Part shown: positions 45,498-53,943 of the stretch, in pieces
How positions within the stretch are numbered: position 1 is the stretch's first letter
Layout: each line of letters opens with the position of its first letter
NCBI GenBank assembly: GCA_943329845.2
Contig: CALQFM020000006.1
Location: forward strand, 1-64,000
Length of the DNA: 64,000 nt
Source of the DNA: Candidatus Kuenenia stuttgartensis
GTDB taxonomy: Bacteria > Pseudomonadota > Alphaproteobacteria > SMXS01
Reading direction: 5' to 3'
Notes under the pieces: model-generated
Databases searched by the model: none
What the model was told of the DNA's origin: nothing
What the model saw: only the letters and a program-made list of their open reading frames with translations
Made by a program: the position numbers and the translations under genes

Positions 45498-46256
45498 ATG
45501 AACGGAAAGCTTCTCGAGAACAAGATCGCCATCGTCACCGGCGGCGGCAGCGGCATCGGCAAGTCCGCGGCCATTGCCATGGCCCGCGAGGGCGCGACCA
45601 TCGTCATCGGCAACCGATCGGCCGAACAGGGCGAGGAAACCTGCCAGGTCATCGCCAAGGCCGGCGGCAAGGCCATCTTCCACCGCACCGATTGCGGCAA
45701 GCCCGAGGATTGCGAGGCGCTGGTCGCCCGCGCCGAGAAGGAATTCGGCCGCCTGGACCTCGCGTTCAACAACGCCGGCAAGTTCCACGACGTTCTGGCG
45801 CCGGTGCACGAGATGCCGATCGATGAATTCTCCAACGGCATCGACCTCAATTTGAAGGGCGTCTTCTACTGCATGAAGTATGAGCTGGCGGCCATGCTGC
45901 GGGCCGGCGGCGGCGCGGTCGTCAACAACGCCTCGATCTTCGGCATCAAGGGCATGCCCACGCTGAACTGGTACACCGCCGCCAAGCACGGGATCATCGG
46001 CCTCACCCAGGCGGCGGGCCTGGAATATGCCGAGCGCAACATCCGCATCAACGCGGTCGCCCCCGGCATGACCAAGACCCCGGCCCTGGACATCTCCACC
46101 GGCGGCAACGACGAGGCCTTCGCGGGCGTGGTGCCGATGAAACGCATCGCCCGGTCGGAGGAAATCGCCGAGGGCGTGGTGTTCCTGCTGTCCGACCGCG
46201 CCAGCTACATGACCGGCGCGGTGCTCAACATCGACGGCGGCATGATCGCCGCCTGA
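45498..46256 (+). CDS. classical SDR oxidoreductase
   Basis: A 252-residue NAD(P)-dependent dehydrogenase. Cofactor motif T-G-G-G-S-G-I-G, N-N-A-G-K step, catalytic Ser in N-A-S-I-F-G and Y-T-A-A-K pair are intact, and the finish is L-N-I-D-G-G. I use the ATG at 45498 after GGGGAA; an in-frame ATG at 45486 would add four residues. It is controlled by its own operator and followed, after a second operator, by the TonB receptor. A role in oxidising a hydroxylated ring compound fits the neighbours. Confidence 0.92.
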   Translation: MNGKLLENKIAIVTGGGSGIGKSAAIAMAREGATIVIGNRSAEQGEETCQVIAKAGGKAIFHRTDCGKPEDCEALVARAEKEFGRLDLAFNNAGKFHDVLAPVHEMPIDEFSNGIDLNLKGVFYCMKYELAAMLRAGGGAVVNNASIFGIKGMPTLNWYTAAKHGIIGLTQAAGLEYAERNIRINAVAPGMTKTPALDISTGGNDEAFAGVVPMKRIARSEEIAEGVVFLLSDRASYMTGAVLNIDGGMIAA

Positions 46257-46298
46257 CGTCGTTTCGGGTGAGCTGATCCGGGGACGCGAGCTAGCAGC

Positions 46299-46319
46299 GG
46301 CGGCGTCTCCGGAGCCGCC
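46299..46319 (+). terminator. possible stem-loop between SDR and TonB receptor genes
   Basis: GGCGGC and GCCGCC pair across nine bases that include the palindrome TCCGGA. No T-run follows. It could end the SDR transcript before the next promoter (TTGACA at 46329), which would make the receptor a separate unit. Confidence 0.35.
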
Positions 46320-46328
46320 AAATTCGAA

Positions 46329-46366
46329 TTGACAGGCGGTTTTTATTTTGTTCACCTGATGAACAA
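46329..46366 (+). promoter_or_regulatory. TetR-type operator and -35-like box of the TonB receptor gene
   Basis: TTGACA at 46329-46334 and the dyad TTGTTCA-CCTGA-TGAACAA at 46348-46366 repeat the arrangement seen at 45437 with one extra base between them. The site lies 23 bp before the receptor start. Confidence 0.65.
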
Positions 46367-46389
46367 TAAAGATACCCGGGGAGGATATC

Positions 46390-48852
46390 ATGGACATTCG
46401 CCGAACAATTCTGTCCGCGATCGGCGCCGGATGTCTGGCGCTCGCGGCCATCGTGCCACCGGCTTCCGCCCAGGAACCGGCCGCCGCCGCACCCGCCGCA
46501 CCACAGGCTGATCCAGCCGCGGCGCCTGGCCGCAAGGGCGGCCTGGAGACGGTCATGGTCACCGCCCGCAAGCAGGAGGAATCCGCCCAGGACGTCCCGG
46601 TCGCCGTCAGCGTCTACACGCCCGAGCAGATCGAGCGCTACAACATGACGTCGCTGGAAAGGATCGCCGCCTCCACGCCCCAGCTGGTGATCGGCCGCGG
46701 CGGCAACGGCTCGGGCGCGCAGCTCACCCTGCGCGGCATCGGCTCGATCCCGACGTCGATCGGCGTCGAGCAGTCGGTCGCCGTGGTCCTCGACGGCGTC
46801 TATTACGGCCAGGGCCGCACCATCAACGAATCCATGTTCGACGTGTCGCGGATCGAGGTACTGAAGGGCCCGCAGTCGCTGTTCTTCGGCAAGAACGCCA
46901 CGGCCGGCGTGATCTCGATCACCAGCAACGATCCGACCGACGAGTTCGAGGCCATGGCCCGCGTCGGCTTCGAGGCGCGGTCGCAGAACCTGATCACCGA
47001 GGGCTTCGTATCCGGCCCGCTGTCCGACAAGGTCAGCGCCCGGCTCGCGGTGCGGATCGGCGAGATGTTCGGCGGCTATTTCCACAACCGGGGCTTCGAC
47101 GTCACCAACTACACCTTCGACGCGGCCACCTTCAATCTCTACGCGCACGACGCGCCGAAGCTGGACCGCGACCTGCCCGGCACCAGCGAGAAATTCCTGC
47201 GCGGTACCATCAAGTTCACGCCCACCGATGCGCTGACCATCACCCTGAAGGGCAGCTTCATGCGCACGGTGGACGAGGCGAACGCCTGGAACTACGTGCC
47301 GTTCGCTTGTCCCTCGGGGTTCGTGTCGGTCAGTCCCACGGTTCCCTGCAAGCGCGACTTCAGCGCCTACATCAACTATTTCCCCGACGACATCGCCGGC
47401 AACATCCCCTATGGCCGCGACGACGGCTCGCCGTTCAACGCCTACCAGTCGTTCGCCATCACCGGCAACATCACCTACGAGGCGGACGCGTTCTCGGTCA
47501 CCTCGATCACCAACTACCAGCGCAACCGCAACAACTGGGGCTGCGAGTGCCAGAACGTGTCGACCTCCGCCTCGTTCATCTCGGCCACCGAGCTGTCGAT
47601 CTGGGAAGCGTTCTCCAACGAGACCCGGTTCCAGACCAGCTTCGACGGACCGTTCAATTTCCTGGTCGGCTTCCTCTACCAGAACACCAAGCGCGACCAT
47701 GACCAGGCCGGACAGTTCGGCGGCGTCGAGGACTCCAGCCAGCCGATCGAGACGCGCTATGTCGCCTACGACAAGTCGTCGATCACCGACGGCGAGACCA
47801 TAGCCGGCTTCGCCCAGGGCAAGCTGTCGCTGTTCGACGGCCTCGAGCTGGCGGGCGGCGTGCGCTACACGCACGAGACCAAGAAGAGCTTCCTGGAGAT
47901 GACCTACGTCAACGTGCTGTTGCAGGGTCTCTTCCCGGAGAACGCGCCGATCCTGGGCGACCAGACCTTCAACGACTGGTCGCCGGAAGCCACCGTCACC
48001 TACCGGGTCAACGAGGACGTGACCGTCTACGGCGCGTTCAAGACCGCCTACAAGTCGGGCGGCTTCTCCAACAGCGCGCTGGTCTCGATCAACACCATTC
48101 CCGACGACGTGGCGTTCGATCCGGAAACCGTGCTGGGCTTCGAGGGCGGCATCAAGACCATGCTGTTCGACCGCCAGCTGCGGCTCAACCTGGCGCTCTA
48201 CAGCTTCAAGTACAAGAACCTGCAGGTCGACTACTACAACTCCATCACCTTCCAGTTCATCACCACCAACGCCGGCTCGGCGCGCACCAAGGGCTTCGAA
48301 CTGGAGGCCGAATACGCGCCCAACGGCGTCGACGGCCTGACCTTCCACGGCACCTTCAACTACAACCGCGCCCGCTATCTCCAATACGTGGCGCCGTGCT
48401 ATGGCGGCCAGCCGATCTCGGAAGGCTGCACCACCGTGTTCCAGGACGGTCCGGGGCAGGACCTCAGCGGCAAGCCGACGGCGGTCGCGCCCAAGATCAC
48501 CGCGTCGATGGGCTTCAACTACGAGGTGCCGGTGGGCAGCGACTGGATGTTCGGCGTCTCGGCCGACGCCCGATACAGCAGCTCCTATTTCGGCTCCAGC
48601 TTCGCCGCGCCGCTGTCGCTGCAGCCGTCCTACGTCAACCTGGACGCCGCGCTGCGGTTCTTCTCGAACGACGACACCTGGGAGTTCGCCATCATCGGCC
48701 GCAACCTGACCAACCACTTCTACTTCGGCGGCGTGCAGGACATGCCCAACACCGGCGTCGGCACCGGCACCGCCGGCGGCATTCCGGCCGACCAGCTGGC
48801 GCTCGCCTCGCTGCCGCGGACCGTCCAGTTCCAGGTGACCTGGCGGTACTGA
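46390..48852 (+). CDS. TonB-dependent outer-membrane receptor
   Basis: An 820-residue receptor for energised uptake across the outer membrane. A signal peptide (residues 1-27, ends A-S-A-Q) is followed by an Ala/Pro-rich spacer. The plug domain covers about 52-165, with a TonB-box-like V-M-V-T-A-R-K and then Q-D-V-P-V-A-V-S-V-Y and I-E-V-L-K-G-P-Q-S-L. A 22-strand barrel ends at the aromatic residue Tyr820 (V-T-W-R-Y). Sphingomonads use large numbers of such receptors for hydrophobic or complex substrates, and control by the catabolic TetR site suggests that this one takes up the pathway substrate. No siderophore genes are near. Confidence 0.95.
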   Translation: MDIRRTILSAIGAGCLALAAIVPPASAQEPAAAAPAAPQADPAAAPGRKGGLETVMVTARKQEESAQDVPVAVSVYTPEQIERYNMTSLERIAASTPQLVIGRGGNGSGAQLTLRGIGSIPTSIGVEQSVAVVLDGVYYGQGRTINESMFDVSRIEVLKGPQSLFFGKNATAGVISITSNDPTDEFEAMARVGFEARSQNLITEGFVSGPLSDKVSARLAVRIGEMFGGYFHNRGFDVTNYTFDAATFNLYAHDAPKLDRDLPGTSEKFLRGTIKFTPTDALTITLKGSFMRTVDEANAWNYVPFACPSGFVSVSPTVPCKRDFSAYINYFPDDIAGNIPYGRDDGSPFNAYQSFAITGNITYEADAFSVTSITNYQRNRNNWGCECQNVSTSASFISATELSIWEAFSNETRFQTSFDGPFNFLVGFLYQNTKRDHDQAGQFGGVEDSSQPIETRYVAYDKSSITDGETIAGFAQGKLSLFDGLELAGGVRYTHETKKSFLEMTYVNVLLQGLFPENAPILGDQTFNDWSPEATVTYRVNEDVTVYGAFKTAYKSGGFSNSALVSINTIPDDVAFDPETVLGFEGGIKTMLFDRQLRLNLALYSFKYKNLQVDYYNSITFQFITTNAGSARTKGFELEAEYAPNGVDGLTFHGTFNYNRARYLQYVAPCYGGQPISEGCTTVFQDGPGQDLSGKPTAVAPKITASMGFNYEVPVGSDWMFGVSADARYSSSYFGSSFAAPLSLQPSYVNLDAALRFFSNDDTWEFAIIGRNLTNHFYFGGVQDMPNTGVGTGTAGGIPADQLALASLPRTVQFQVTWRY

Positions 48853-48881
48853 GCGACACACAGGATTTTGCCTGCGATAGT

Positions 48882-48917
48882 GTTGGCCGGCCGGACGCCA
48901 TGGTCCGGCCGGCCAAC
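48882..48917. terminator. perfect 15-bp hairpin between receptor and FMN-enzyme genes
   Basis: GTTGGCCGGCCGGAC (48882-48896) and its exact complement (48903-48917) flank a 6-base loop. The stem is very GC-rich and begins 30 bp after the receptor stop. No T-run follows, so it may be a transcription terminator of the non-classical kind or an RNA-stability element between co-transcribed genes. Confidence 0.6.
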
Positions 48918-48935
48918 TGATTCCTGGGGAGGACC

Positions 48936-50069
48936 ATGGACAAGATCGCCACCATCGCCGACTTGCGCGACGAAGCCCGCCGCAAGCTGCCCGCGCCGAT
49001 CTTCGATTTCGTCGACGGCGCCGCCTTCAGCGAGGTGACCCTGCGCGCCAACGTGCAGGACTTCGAGAAGATCCGCTTCCGCCAGCGGGTGGTGAAGGAC
49101 GTCTCGGTCCGCTCGCTCTCGACCGAACTGGTCGGCCAGCCCTGTGCGATTCCGGCGGCGATCTCGCCCACCGGGCTGAGCGGCATGCTGTGGGGCGGCA
49201 ATGGCGAGATCGCCGCCGCCCGCGCAGCCAAGGCGTTCGGCATTCCGTTCACCCTGGGCATGATGTCGGTCTCGACCCTGGAGGAAGTGACCAAAGCCGT
49301 CGGCCCGGTCTGGTTCCAGATGTGCATGCTGAAGGACCGGGGCCTGGTGCAGGACTTCGTCGACCGGGCGAAGGCCGCCGGATCGCCGGTGCTGATCCTC
49401 ACCGTCACCTGGGTTGTCTCGGGCCTGCAAAGCCGCATGACCCGCCACGGCGTCGACCTGCCGCCGCCGCTCACCCCCAGCTTCATCGCCAAGTTCGCCA
49501 CAAGGCCCATGTGGGTGTGGCGCGCGCTCCGGGGCAAGCCAGTGGCGTTCCACAACTTCACCGGCCGGATGAAGGAAGAGGCGACCATTCCGGCGGTCAT
49601 CGGCCAGCTCGATTCCTCCGTCACCTGGAAGGACATCGAGTGGCTGCGCTCGATCTGGCCGGGCAAGCTGATCATCAAGGGCGTCTGCGACCGCGAGGAC
49701 GCGCGCCTCGCCATGGACGCCGGCGCCGACGCGGTCAGCGTATCCAATCACGGGGGCAACCATCTGGACAGCTCGGCCTCGACCATCTCCATGCTGCCCG
49801 ACGTGGTCGAGGGCGTCGCCGGCCGCGGCGAGGTGCTGCTCGACGGCGGCGTACGCTCGGGCCAGGACATCCTGAAAGCCATGGCGCTGGGCGCGAAAGG
49901 CGTGCTGCTGGGCCGCGCCCATCTCTATGGGTTAGGCGCCGCGGGGCAGAAGGGCGTCGCCAAGGCGCTCGACATCCTGAAGTATGAGCTGGACGTGTCC
50001 GTGGGCCTCACCGGCCTCACCGACGTCCGCCAGGCATCGCCGGAGATATTGTTCAAGCCGAGGGATTAA
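48936..50069 (+). CDS. FMN-dependent alpha-hydroxyacid oxidase/dehydrogenase family, altered active site
   Basis: A 377-residue FMN TIM-barrel protein related overall to LldD: F-D-F-V-D-G-A-A, A-I-S-P-T-G-L, I-I-K-G-V, S-N-H-G-G and L-L-D-G-G-V-R-S-G. The flavin-side Lys (I-K-G) and the catalytic His (N-H-G-G) are present. Using spinach glycolate oxidase numbering, however, Tyr24 is Phe, Tyr129 is Cys (F-Q-M-C), Asp157 is Thr (L-T-V-T), Arg164 is Leu and Arg257 is Asn (H-G-G-N). Both carboxylate-binding arginines are thus lost. The mycofactocin enzyme MftD also has H-G-G-N, as far as I recall. The substrate is therefore probably not a simple 2-hydroxyacid. It may be co-transcribed with the receptor. 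Confidence 0.88.
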   Translation: MDKIATIADLRDEARRKLPAPIFDFVDGAAFSEVTLRANVQDFEKIRFRQRVVKDVSVRSLSTELVGQPCAIPAAISPTGLSGMLWGGNGEIAAARAAKAFGIPFTLGMMSVSTLEEVTKAVGPVWFQMCMLKDRGLVQDFVDRAKAAGSPVLILTVTWVVSGLQSRMTRHGVDLPPPLTPSFIAKFATRPMWVWRALRGKPVAFHNFTGRMKEEATIPAVIGQLDSSVTWKDIEWLRSIWPGKLIIKGVCDREDARLAMDAGADAVSVSNHGGNHLDSSASTISMLPDVVEGVAGRGEVLLDGGVRSGQDILKAMALGAKGVLLGRAHLYGLGAAGQKGVAKALDILKYELDVSVGLTGLTDVRQASPEILFKPRD

Positions 50070-50479
50070 GCTCTCATCGACATCGCGGAGGATACGTGGC
50101 GAGCCAGTCCGGATACGGAGGAGCAACCCTATCCGCATGGAGTATGTTTGGGCGATCGTAGTTCGCAAACCCATGCGCGGACGTCGGCTAGGGATGGAAA
50201 GCGGTCTATCCGCTTGCAAGCCAGGAAGTGAGAGATCGGACATTCGGCCAAAGACCGGGTCTGGCCGTTTGCAGACCGACAGGGTTCTGACGGGGAATGT
50301 GCAATATCCGACGTCCAGCACCTGAGTATATTCCGACCCTGCGGGGTGCCCCGGACCTGGCCTATCTTGTTTTCCCTCCGCCATCCCGAAGCTTGGTGAG
50401 CGCGCCCCACCCGTAGCGCAATTATCATATTGTCCCTGTCGACCTGTCGGTTGGCAGGTTGATCGTCGAGGACAAAAAC
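50070..50479. other. 410-bp gene-free stretch before the cytochrome block
   Basis: No convincing gene is seen; short frames on both strands lack ribosome sites and family features. Composition shifts here from strongly GC-rich to more mixed sequence. Near 50450 ACCTG and CAGGT form a small dyad just before the peroxidase gene. This could be a junction of acquired DNA. Confidence 0.45.
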
Positions 50480-51646
50480 ATGACCAACCCGTCACTCCAT
50501 GTCACAGGCCTTGCCGGTTTGCGCCGTGATCCGCGCCTGATCGTGAACGGCAGGTCCATATTTTTGGCGGCAAGCCTCTGCATGCTGGCTGCGGCCTGTG
50601 ACAGGGCGCCGGAGGCGGGCAATGGCTCGACCGAGTCCGCCGCCGTTGCTGCACCGGAGATGAGCGCCTCAACCGATCCGCTCATACTTCAGGCCCGGGA
50701 GGTCTTCAAACCCATTCCGATTAAGGCGCCCGACTTGCCAGGCAACCCAGCCACGGAGGACAAGGTCGCACTTGGCGAGATGCTTTATTTCGAGCCACGA
50801 CTTTCAGCGACCCATTCGATCAGTTGTGCGACCTGCCACAATATCGGTTTGGGCGGCGCCGATAATTCCCCAATGTCGGCTGGCTTCCATGGAACCCGTG
50901 GCGCAAGGAACTCGCCAACGGTCTTCAATTCGGTCTTCAACTTCGTTCAATTCTGGGATGGCCGGGCAAAGGACCTGGAAGAACAGGCCGGCGGCCCGAT
51001 GGTCAACCCGGTTGAAATGGCGTCTCCGAAGCAGCATATCGCATCCCAACTGGCGGCGCTGCCCCAATATCGCACCGAATTCGCACGGGCATTTCCGGGC
51101 GAAGGCGCTCCGCTTTCCTTGGACAATGCACAAAAGGCCTTAGCGGTATTCGAGGCGACACTCATCACGCCGAACGCGCCTTTCGATCGTTTTTTGCGGG
51201 GTGATCCGGCGGCTCTGGATGCGACCCAAAAAGCCGGCCTGACCCTGTTTATGAACAAGGGCTGCACCGCATGCCACTCCGGGGTAAATATTGGCGGATC
51301 CATGTACGCCAAGTTCGGCTTGGTCGCAGCGCCGGATGCCAAATATCTCCCTGCCGGCGACAAGGGGCGCGGGGCGATAACAGGCGACGCCGCCGACGAC
51401 TATTTCTTCAAGGTCCCCACTCTGCGAAATATTGCGCTGACCGCACCCTATTTCCATACCGGTTCAGAGCAGGATCTGGCGAAGGTCGTCAACGTCATGG
51501 CGACGGCGCAGCTGGGACAGACCCTGAGCCAGCCCGAGACGGCCCAACTGGTGGCCTTTCTCGCGGCGCTGACGGGCGATCAACCCAGAATCGTGCAGCC
51601 GCAATTGCCCACGAGCGATGCCAATTCGCCTCTGCCTGACAAATAG
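50480..51646 (+). CDS. di-haem cytochrome c peroxidase (CcpA/MauG superfamily)
   Basis: A 388-residue periplasmic protein. The N-terminal hydrophobic stretch ends L-A-A-A-C-D, which may be a lipoprotein box (Cys near residue 40) or a cleaved signal. Two haem-binding motifs are present, C-A-T-C-H and C-T-A-C-H, spaced as in bacterial di-haem peroxidases. Conserved F-F-K-V-P-T-L-R-N-I and P-Y-F-H-T-G surround the second haem. It reduces hydrogen peroxide with electrons from small cytochromes. The ATG at 50480 has GAGG before it. Codon use and GC are visibly lower than in the catabolic genes. The next gene, a cytochrome b561, may pass electrons to it. Confidence 0.92.
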   Translation: MTNPSLHVTGLAGLRRDPRLIVNGRSIFLAASLCMLAAACDRAPEAGNGSTESAAVAAPEMSASTDPLILQAREVFKPIPIKAPDLPGNPATEDKVALGEMLYFEPRLSATHSISCATCHNIGLGGADNSPMSAGFHGTRGARNSPTVFNSVFNFVQFWDGRAKDLEEQAGGPMVNPVEMASPKQHIASQLAALPQYRTEFARAFPGEGAPLSLDNAQKALAVFEATLITPNAPFDRFLRGDPAALDATQKAGLTLFMNKGCTACHSGVNIGGSMYAKFGLVAAPDAKYLPAGDKGRGAITGDAADDYFFKVPTLRNIALTAPYFHTGSEQDLAKVVNVMATAQLGQTLSQPETAQLVAFLAALTGDQPRIVQPQLPTSDANSPLPDK

Positions 51647-51860
51647 AAATGATCAGTCGAATAACACACGCGCCGGGGCGCTGTGCCCGATGAGCCAGAT
51701 CTACGGTGCATTCGGCCACCGCGATCCTGATCGCCATTCCTGCGGCGTCTGAGAGAGCTCCAACGTCCACGCAGGATACCGGCCTTGGGCATTTTGATGT
51801 GAAACAATGCACTCCTGGCCGTGGTGAATAATATCCAGTGCCAAGGGGAAGAGGTTCGCT

Positions 51861-52409
51861 ATGAATTCAGCCGTTCTTCGTCAGCGTTTCGCCGCTGTTT
51901 CGATGGCCCTACACTGGGTCATGGTGCTGCTGGTTGCCGCAGTTTACGCGTGCATCCTGCTGCGTGGAAACTATCCCAAGGGAAGCGACCTGCGCGAAGG
52001 CCTGAAAACCTGGCATTTCATGCTTGGTCTTTCGGTCCTGGCGCTTGTTATCATCCGGGTCGTCGCACGTCTGATGAGCGCCAAGCCGCCGATTACGCCA
52101 GCGCCTCCTGCATGGCAAATGCTGTTCGCCAAGGTGGTGCATATTGCGCTCTACGGATTCATGCTGGCGATGCCGATCGCGGGTTGGATCATCCTGAGCG
52201 CCTCGGGCAAAGTCGTTCCCTTCTTCGGGCTCGAATTCCCCGCGCTTGTTGGCCAAAGCAAGGATATCGCGAAGCAAGTGCAGGAGGTGCACGAGACGGT
52301 CGGCACGATCGGCTACTTTCTGATCGGCCTGCATGCCATTGCCGCGCTTTTCCACCACTACATTGTCAAGGACGATACGCTGCGGCGGATGTTGCCGGGC
52401 GGGCACTGA
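51861..52409 (+). CDS. cytochrome b561
   Basis: A 182-residue inner-membrane cytochrome with four helices. The likely haem ligands are His in A-L-H-W-V, T-W-H-F, V-V-H-I-A-L-Y and the C-terminal L-H-A-I-A-A-L-F-H-H. The motif M-L-A-M-P-I-A-G-W-I is standard for bacterial b561. It moves electrons between quinol or another donor and periplasmic acceptors, possibly the neighbouring peroxidase. GGGAAGAGG precedes the start. Its stop overlaps the following broken gene as TGATG. Confidence 0.93.
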   Translation: MNSAVLRQRFAAVSMALHWVMVLLVAAVYACILLRGNYPKGSDLREGLKTWHFMLGLSVLALVIIRVVARLMSAKPPITPAPPAWQMLFAKVVHIALYGFMLAMPIAGWIILSASGKVVPFFGLEFPALVGQSKDIAKQVQEVHETVGTIGYFLIGLHAIAALFHHYIVKDDTLRRMLPGGH

Positions 52410-52698
52410 TGTCGGCAGGCACATCGCACAGTCTTCTGAGCCGCGAGGTTTCGCCCGTCTACGCGTCGCTGCTGGCGTTGATTGGCGTAGCGCGCTTGCT
52501 TGATGCCCTCTTGCACCTAGTTGGCGCGGTCTGGATTGGGCGCTATCTGGGCATCCCCGGCAGCATCCTGATCATGGCCTCGACCCGATATTCCCTGCGT
52601 AAGCGCAAAATCATCAGTCGGAAAAGCCGGCCAGGCTGCTCAAGGAGCAGCAATGGCTGACCTGGCTTCGATCCCCTCGCCGTCCGTTGGGTAGCTGA
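52409..52698 (+). pseudogene. frameshifted, truncated membrane-protein remnant
   Basis: The frame opens at the ATG at 52409, translationally coupled to b561, and encodes S-L-L-A-L-I-G-V-A-R-L-L-D-A-L plus a second hydrophobic helix and Y-S-L-R-K-R-K-I-I-S. It then runs into a Ser/Arg-rich tail and stops at 52660. In another frame the sequence continues from about 52619 as S-E-K-P-A-R-L-L-K-E-Q-Q-W-L-T-W-L and stops at 52698. This looks like the same gene after a frameshift, cut off before its later helices. From memory it resembles haem-type membrane proteins with H-E-W-L-T-W-x-G-S-L after R-K-R-K-I-I. The next gene starts 3 bp later. Confidence 0.5.
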
Positions 52699-52701
52699 GC
52701 C

Positions 52702-53943
52702 GTGATCGCGGGCCCGTGGATCAACTTTGCCATCGCCATTGGGGTCGGGCTGATGATCGGGCTGGAGCGCGAACGGTCGAAAGGTGTTGGCTCGACCCGC
52801 CGCCCGGCTGGCATCCGGACATTCACACTCGCGGCGCTGATGGGAGCAGTCGCTTACCATCTCGGCGGTATTCCGCTTCTGATGATTGCAACCGCCGGCG
52901 TCATGGGGCTCACAGCCCTGTCCTATGCAGGGAGACGCGATGACGATCCGGGCCTTACGACCGAAATCGGCTTGATCGCGACACCGCTACTTGGCGGCCT
53001 CGCGATGTTGGACACTGGCCTCGCTGCCGGGCTGGGCGCCGCAATTGCGGTTATCTTCGCGGTGAAGGAGGCGCTGCATGGCTTCGTGATGCGCGTCCTG
53101 ACCGGAGCTGAAGTCACGGACGGCCTCATCTTTGCGGTCGCCACCCTGGTCATCTGGCCACAGCTCCCTGATCGCTACTTGGGGCCTCTTGAGGCGTTGA
53201 ACCCGCACAGCATCTGGTTCCTTGTCATCCTTGTGATGGCGCTTGGGGGATGCGGGCATCTCGCGACACGGGCGCTCGGAGCCCGCTTCGGGCTGCCCGT
53301 CGCCGGCCTTGCATCCGGCTTCGTCTCCAGCACGGCAACAATCGGATCAATGGCAGGCCAAGCGGCCAAGAACCCGGCGAGCATAACGGCGGCGGTTGCG
53401 GGAGCCATATTTTCGACAGTTGCAACCTTTGTTCAGCTTGGCCTGTTGCTCGTGATGGTCAGCCGCGCGACCCTAGTCCTAATGGCGCCAGCCCTGGGGG
53501 CAGGCGCACTCACCGCGACCCTGTATGGACTCGTCTTTGCGCTGCGCGCGGTGAAGCCAGAGGGTGGGGCTGACAGCGCACCGGGACGTGCGTTCAGCGT
53601 TGGCACCGCCCTCGGTCTCGCGGCGATGATGGCCGTCATGTTGGTGATTTCCGCGGCGTTGAGAAACTGGCTCGGGGAAGCCGGTGTCGCCGTAGGGGCA
53701 GTTGTCGCCGGCTTCGTCGACACTCATGCCGCAGCAATATCAGTCGCATCCTTGGTTGCAGCAGCGAAGATGACTCCGCAGGAGGCGGTATTGCCGATCC
53801 TGGCGGCGATGACGAGCAACGCAGCGGCAAAGATTACGATGGCAATTGGCGCCGGCTCGCGTGGTTTTGCGCTAAGGGTAACGCCGGGATTGATCGTGCC
53901 CGTCGCGGCAGCTTGGGTTGTCGCATTGCCAACGGCGTTCTGA
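52702..53943 (+). CDS. MgtC/SapB-DUF4010 membrane protein
   Basis: A 413-residue membrane protein starting with GTG at 52702. The N-terminal third is MgtC-like: G-V-G-L-M-I-G-L-E-R-E-R, then G-I-R-T-F-T-L-A-A-L-M-G-A. The rest matches DUF4010 with about eight helices, including S-G-F-V-S-S-T-A-T-I and A-I-T/I-S-V-A-S-L. The family is conserved but without a proven transport substrate. It may be expressed with the cytochrome genes or from its own promoter inside the remnant. Its composition matches the peroxidase block rather than the catabolic genes. Confidence 0.88.
   Translation: MIAGPWINFAIAIGVGLMIGLERERSKGVGSTRRPAGIRTFTLAALMGAVAYHLGGIPLLMIATAGVMGLTALSYAGRRDDDPGLTTEIGLIATPLLGGLAMLDTGLAAGLGAAIAVIFAVKEALHGFVMRVLTGAEVTDGLIFAVATLVIWPQLPDRYLGPLEALNPHSIWFLVILVMALGGCGHLATRALGARFGLPVAGLASGFVSSTATIGSMAGQAAKNPASITAAVAGAIFSTVATFVQLGLLLVMVSRATLVLMAPALGAGALTATLYGLVFALRAVKPEGGADSAPGRAFSVGTALGLAAMMAVMLVISAALRNWLGEAGVAVGAVVAGFVDTHAAAISVASLVAAAKMTPQEAVLPILAAMTSNAAAKITMAIGAGSRGFALRVTPGLIVPVAAAWVVALPTAF

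Noticed and set aside
46291-48861. Long open frame (about 856 codons) on the minus strand opposite the TonB receptor
   Set aside because: It is a mirror of a GC-rich coding strand with Arg/Gly/Val-rich text, no family motif and no ribosome site; the plus strand encodes a complete receptor.
48936-50069. Evidence for a mycofactocin locus
   Set aside because: Only the H-G-G-N resemblance to MftD was noticed. No precursor peptide, radical SAM or glycosyltransferase gene is present nearby.
50129-50428. Short frames in the 410-bp gap before the peroxidase
   Set aside because: They overlap each other on both strands, lack ribosome sites and show no known domain or signal peptide.
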